Source: Paenibacillus xylanilyticus
GTDB taxonomy: Bacteria > Bacillota > Bacilli > Paenibacillales > Paenibacillaceae
Length of the DNA stretch: 64,000 nucleotides
NCBI RefSeq assembly: GCF_013359935.1
Contig: NZ_JABMCB010000173.1
Location: 1 to 64,000 of the forward strand
Direction: 5' to 3'
Position numbers and translations under genes: made by a program. The notes below the pieces were generated by a model. It was not told the DNA's origin, ran no database searches, and saw only the letters and a list, made by a program, of their open reading frames with translations. This document shows positions 61,382 through 64,000 of this stretch, one piece after another (the stretch's first letter is position 1; the number at the start of each line of letters is the position of its first letter).

Positions 61382-62332
61382 ATGAAACTGGACCGTTTAT
61401 TAGCCATCGTTGTGCTGCTGATCAATCGCGGCCGTGTGCAGGCCAAGGATCTGGCAGATACGTTTGAAGTTTCCATTCGTACAATCTACCGTGACATTGA
61501 CACCCTGGGCCAGGCAGGCATTCCTGTGGTGACATACCAGGGCATGAGCGGCGGCATTGGCCTTGCAGAGGGTTATCGTCTGGACCGAAATGTGCTGACT
61601 GACCGGGATTTGGCCTCCATCGTCACCGCACTGCGCAGCGTCTCCACTTCTCATACCAATGTAGCACGGGAGCTGCTGATGGAGAAACTTAGCAGCATCG
61701 TGCCGGAAGCGAAAAACGAGGACTTTCAGGCTGACACAAACCGCTTTATTGTTGATTACTCGTTGTGGACCCATCCTGAAGCGCTGCAGAACAAACTGCA
61801 AATCATCGAACAGGGACTGGATCAGCTGCGCCCTGTCACCTTTACCTATTGCAGTGCCGAAGGAGCCCACACTCACAGAACTGTCGATCCTCATACCCTT
61901 GTTCTTAAAAAGCACTCCTGGTACCTCTATGCGTTCTGTCATGCGCGCAATGAATTTCGGATGTTCAAGCTGGTCCGGATGCAGGACGTTACGCTTGCCG
62001 AAGGTCACTTCGAACGCAAACCGGTCAATCCGCAGGACAAGCCCTGGCAGCAGGAATGGGCAACTCCCGGGAACACGGTTGCCATGACGATGAGATTCCA
62101 CGCCCGTGTCCGTCATATTGCCGAGGAGTGGTTTGGCATAGAGAATGTGATCCCCGATGGCCAGGGATATTACATTAGCCAGGTGGCATTTCCGGAGGAT
62201 AGCTGGCTGTACGGATTCATTCTTGGCTTTGGTGCAGATGCCGAAGTATTGGAGCCTCTTCATATTCGTGACGAGATCCGCCAAATCGCAGAACAAATCG
62301 TGCAAAATTATACAGCCCCTTCGCAAACCTGA
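61382..62332 (+). CDS. WYL-domain transcriptional regulator (YafY type)
   Basis: The 316-residue regulator has an N-terminal HTH_11 domain at 1-60 (LDRLLAIVVLLINRGRVQAKDLADTFEVSIRTIYRDIDTLGQAGIPV), a WYL domain at about 135-215 (RTVDPHTLVLKKHSWYLYAFCHARNEFRMFKLVRMQDV), and a C-terminal WCX extension. The ligand is unknown. It is divergent from the VanR-like gene and 72 bases upstream of a GyrI-like gene, which it may control. ATG at 61382 is preceded by GAAAGGA; a TTG at 61364 is less likely. Confidence 0.9.
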   Translation: MKLDRLLAIVVLLINRGRVQAKDLADTFEVSIRTIYRDIDTLGQAGIPVVTYQGMSGGIGLAEGYRLDRNVLTDRDLASIVTALRSVSTSHTNVARELLMEKLSSIVPEAKNEDFQADTNRFIVDYSLWTHPEALQNKLQIIEQGLDQLRPVTFTYCSAEGAHTHRTVDPHTLVLKKHSWYLYAFCHARNEFRMFKLVRMQDVTLAEGHFERKPVNPQDKPWQQEWATPGNTVAMTMRFHARVRHIAEEWFGIENVIPDGQGYYISQVAFPEDSWLYGFILGFGADAEVLEPLHIRDEIRQIAEQIVQNYTAPSQT

Positions 62333-62404
62333 CAGACAGCTGTCCAGTTCCTCCCGTTATACTTCATTTATATTCAAGCTGTACATAACGAGGAGGAATT
62401 GTTA

Positions 62405-63181
62405 ATGAACGTCACTGTATGCCAGAGCTGCGGAATGCCGCTAACCACCCCTGCCCAATTCGGAACGGAAGCAGATGGAAATGCAACCCGTGAATACTGC
62501 ATCTATTGTTATAAAGAAGGCGTGTTCCAACAGCCCAACATTACGCTGGAAGGCATGATTGAGATGTGCACCGCAATCCTCAAGGAAGAAGGTACGGACG
62601 AGGAATCGGCCCGCTCGATGCTGCGCAATCAGCTTCCTTTTTTGAAACGATGGAATAGATCCACTTCTGAAAGGAACGAAAAAACGAACTCCGTTCAACC
62701 TGTTCGATATGTTACGCTTCCTGGGAAACGCCTGGCTGGTGTTTCGGCCAGAACGACAAATGCCAATGAGATGAGCGGTAAAGGCTGCATTCAGGGATTG
62801 TGGGACCGTTACTTCACGTCAGGGCAGCTCCCCGCTCCGGAGGCAGCCCGATATGGCTGTTATGCGGATTATACCGATGGTATACACGGGGAATACACCA
62901 TACTCGTAGGTCATGAGGTGGCTGCAGATGAAACGCTGCCTGATGGTATGAACTCGGTCGAATTGCCTCCTGCGACATACGCCGTGTTCACCTCCAGAAA
63001 GGGTCCAATGGCAGAAGTTGTAGGTGAAGCATGGGGCGCCGTATGGGCCTGGAACCATCAGCACGAGCGAACGTTTACCGGTGATTTCGAGTTATACGAT
63101 GAGCGGAGTATGGACCCTGCCAATGTCCAAGTAGATCTCTATATTGCAGTAAAACAAGCTAAACCAAGTGCAGATCAGTAA
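62405..63181 (+). CDS. Zinc-ribbon plus GyrI-like effector-binding protein
   Basis: The 258-residue protein has an N-terminal putative zinc ribbon (Cys6, Cys9, Cys32, Cys35 in CQSCG and YCIYCYKEGVFQQPN) with a helical tail to about residue 85, then a GyrI-like/AraC effector-binding domain (about 98-255) with GKRLAGVSARTTNA, GYCYADYTDG-like YGCYADYTDGIHGEYTILVG, and LPPATYAVFTSRKGPM. GyrI-like domains bind small hydrophobic or cationic ligands. It lies directly behind a WYL regulator. ATG at 62405 has GAGGAGG 8 bases upstream; a TTG two codons earlier is also in frame. Confidence 0.85.
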   Translation: MNVTVCQSCGMPLTTPAQFGTEADGNATREYCIYCYKEGVFQQPNITLEGMIEMCTAILKEEGTDEESARSMLRNQLPFLKRWNRSTSERNEKTNSVQPVRYVTLPGKRLAGVSARTTNANEMSGKGCIQGLWDRYFTSGQLPAPEAARYGCYADYTDGIHGEYTILVGHEVAADETLPDGMNSVELPPATYAVFTSRKGPMAEVVGEAWGAVWAWNHQHERTFTGDFELYDERSMDPANVQVDLYIAVKQAKPSADQ

Positions 63182-63212
63182 TGAACATTATTTCTCTTCC
63201 TGTTTGATGAAC

Positions 63213-63244
63213 AACAAGCCGTCCGGTTCTCCGGACGGCTTGTT
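63213..63244 (+). terminator. Terminator of the GyrI-like gene
   Basis: AACAAGCCGTCCGG pairs perfectly with CCGGACGGCTTGTT around TTCT, about 30 bases past the stop codon. Confidence 0.88.
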
Positions 63245-63677
63245 CGGTATATCTCCCTTGTCTCACGTGTGAAAACGTTTAAAACATTCCCCTTTACACC
63301 CAAGACAACCGACTATGGTACCAAGTTAGTTAGCTTCAATGATACCTACTCTCCCGGACAATTTGTCTTATTTGAGAGCCCAATTGACATTCGAGAAACT
63401 GGGACTATTCACTTAACAACCGATTCCATCCTCCCATATCAAACCATTTATATCAGGTCCTTTATTCCTGAATTTCCCTCAAACCGTTTACATCTTCTCA
63501 ATACGGGGTAAAATCACTACAATCCAATTGGAATTACGTCATAACTTCCCGGTTTCGTCTAACAAGTCACATATACCTATTTGTGCACGAGGAACTGGGC
63601 CTATCGGAAATACATAACCTTAAATAAGAAAACAATAACGAGTGCATATTCGAACATGCACCAAAGGAGGAACCAAG
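63245..63677. other. AT-rich gap without a supported gene
   Basis: Apart from an 80-codon GTG-initiated frame (63269-63511) that has no ribosome binding site, I see nothing here. TGAAAACGTTTAAA near 63269 resembles a degenerate cre but misses key bases. The promoter of the small gene at 63678 should lie in this stretch; I could not place it. Confidence 0.5.
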
Positions 63678-63845
63678 ATGATCCGCATGCCTATTCAGCA
63701 AATGATCCCGTACCACCACCAATATCCGCGCAACACGGCGACCACTGCTCCCAAAAAGGAGAATGAGAACACTCAAGGTCTATCCTTTCATGAGATTTTG
63801 CAGCAAAAAATGGCACAAAAGAATGCATCGCCTTCCATGCGCTAA
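63678..63845 (+). CDS. Small protein of unknown function
   Basis: The 55-residue basic, His- and Gln-rich protein starts MIRMPIQQMIPYHHQYPRN and ends FHEILQQKMAQKNASPSMR. There is no membrane segment. AAAGGAGG lies 6-7 bases before the ATG, the best ribosome site nearby, and a hairpin follows at 63881. The amphipathic C-terminal helix (LSFHEILQQKMAQ) is the only visible structure. I do not recognise it. Confidence 0.6.
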   Translation: MIRMPIQQMIPYHHQYPRNTATTAPKKENENTQGLSFHEILQQKMAQKNASPSMR

Positions 63846-63880
63846 AATGTACATCTGATCATATTCGAACCTGATTATAG

Positions 63881-63913
63881 AACCGTCCTTCGCCGTTTGG
63901 CGGGGAGACGGTT
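63881..63913 (+). terminator. Possible terminator hairpin
   Basis: AACCGTC pairs with GACGGTT and the inner CGCC with GGCG around GTTT. No T-run follows (ATTGGCG), so it may be a weak terminator or another structured element. Confidence 0.4.
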
Positions 63914-64000
63914 ATTGGCGTTTGGTATAAACTTCTGTACAGTTTCCAGTTGCATTCCTATAATGGGTTAAATATCTGTAGTACTCACAGGTTAAAAGCA

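Noticed and set aside
63269..63511. 80-codon GTG frame in the AT-rich gap
   Set aside because: It looks somewhat protein-like but has no ribosome binding site or recognisable motif; not supported as a gene.
1..64000. CRISPR arrays, tRNA genes, prophage and insertion sequences
   Set aside because: No regularly spaced repeats, tRNA-like cloverleaf sequences, integrases or transposases were found on either strand.

Overview
The window looks like chromosomal DNA of a spore-forming, plant-polymer-degrading member of the Firmicutes, most likely a Paenibacillus. The reasons are two gerA-type spore germination operons with a sigma-G-like promoter, a purine riboswitch and a T-box leader, AGGAGG ribosome binding sites with frequent TTG and GTG starts, cre-like catabolite sites, copper-amine-oxidase-like stalk domains on secreted hydrolases, and a run moxR - DUF58 - transglutaminase - guaA - pbuG that matches the Bacillus subtilis yeaC-yeaD-yebA-guaA-pbuG order. 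I see no insertion sequence, prophage, CRISPR array or tRNA gene.

Layout. 1-900: the 5' end of a 16S rRNA gene on the minus strand with its leader and two tandem promoters, then a decayed gene (500-890) with at least two stop codons and two frameshifts. 1055-2750: pbuG under a guanine riboswitch. 2820-8680: a sugar cassette (ABC permeases, binding lipoprotein, cytoplasmic GH43 enzyme, divergent ArsR-type regulator) that sits between pbuG and guaA, which adjoin in B. subtilis. 8706-16511: guaA, transglutaminase, DUF58, MoxR and a polysaccharide deacetylase, all on the minus strand. 16820-18762: a DedA protein and an MFS transporter, convergent.

18875-24251: germination operon A-C-D-B-B. 24331-27473: a Bcp-type peroxiredoxin and a three-gene ABC-2 exporter. 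27686-30152: an LCP wall-polymer transferase and hemL. 30232-32716: a MocR regulator and a divergent EamA transporter sharing an operator region. 32694-34223: trpS with a T-box leader. 34360-38070: a second germination operon, B-A-C. 38139-46595: a pectin or rhamnogalacturonan island (ASRT-family protein, SGNH acetylesterase, YesOPQ-like importer, YesMN-like two-component system).

46807-53551: minus-strand housekeeping and envelope genes (SGNH hydrolase with stalk domain, inositol-phosphatase family, UV endonuclease, ddl, Amidase_6 protein). 53767-56649: aconitase. 56803-57544: two unrecognised AT-rich genes framed by two copies of a terminator arm. 57760-61298: a vanR-vanS-vanY-vanZ-like operon with a small membrane protein but without vanHAX. 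61382-63181: a WYL regulator and a zinc-ribbon/GyrI-like protein. 63678-63845: a small gene of unknown role.

The genes group into carbon scavenging (two ATPase-less sugar importers with catabolite-control sites), spore germination, and envelope maintenance (LCP, Ddl, VanYZ, deacetylase, stalk-domain hydrolases). Nothing here is clearly a new system. The best leads are the VanRSYZ-like operon with its extra small protein, the GH43 cassette with its unusual regulator, the ASRT protein in a pectin locus, and the repeat-framed orphan genes.
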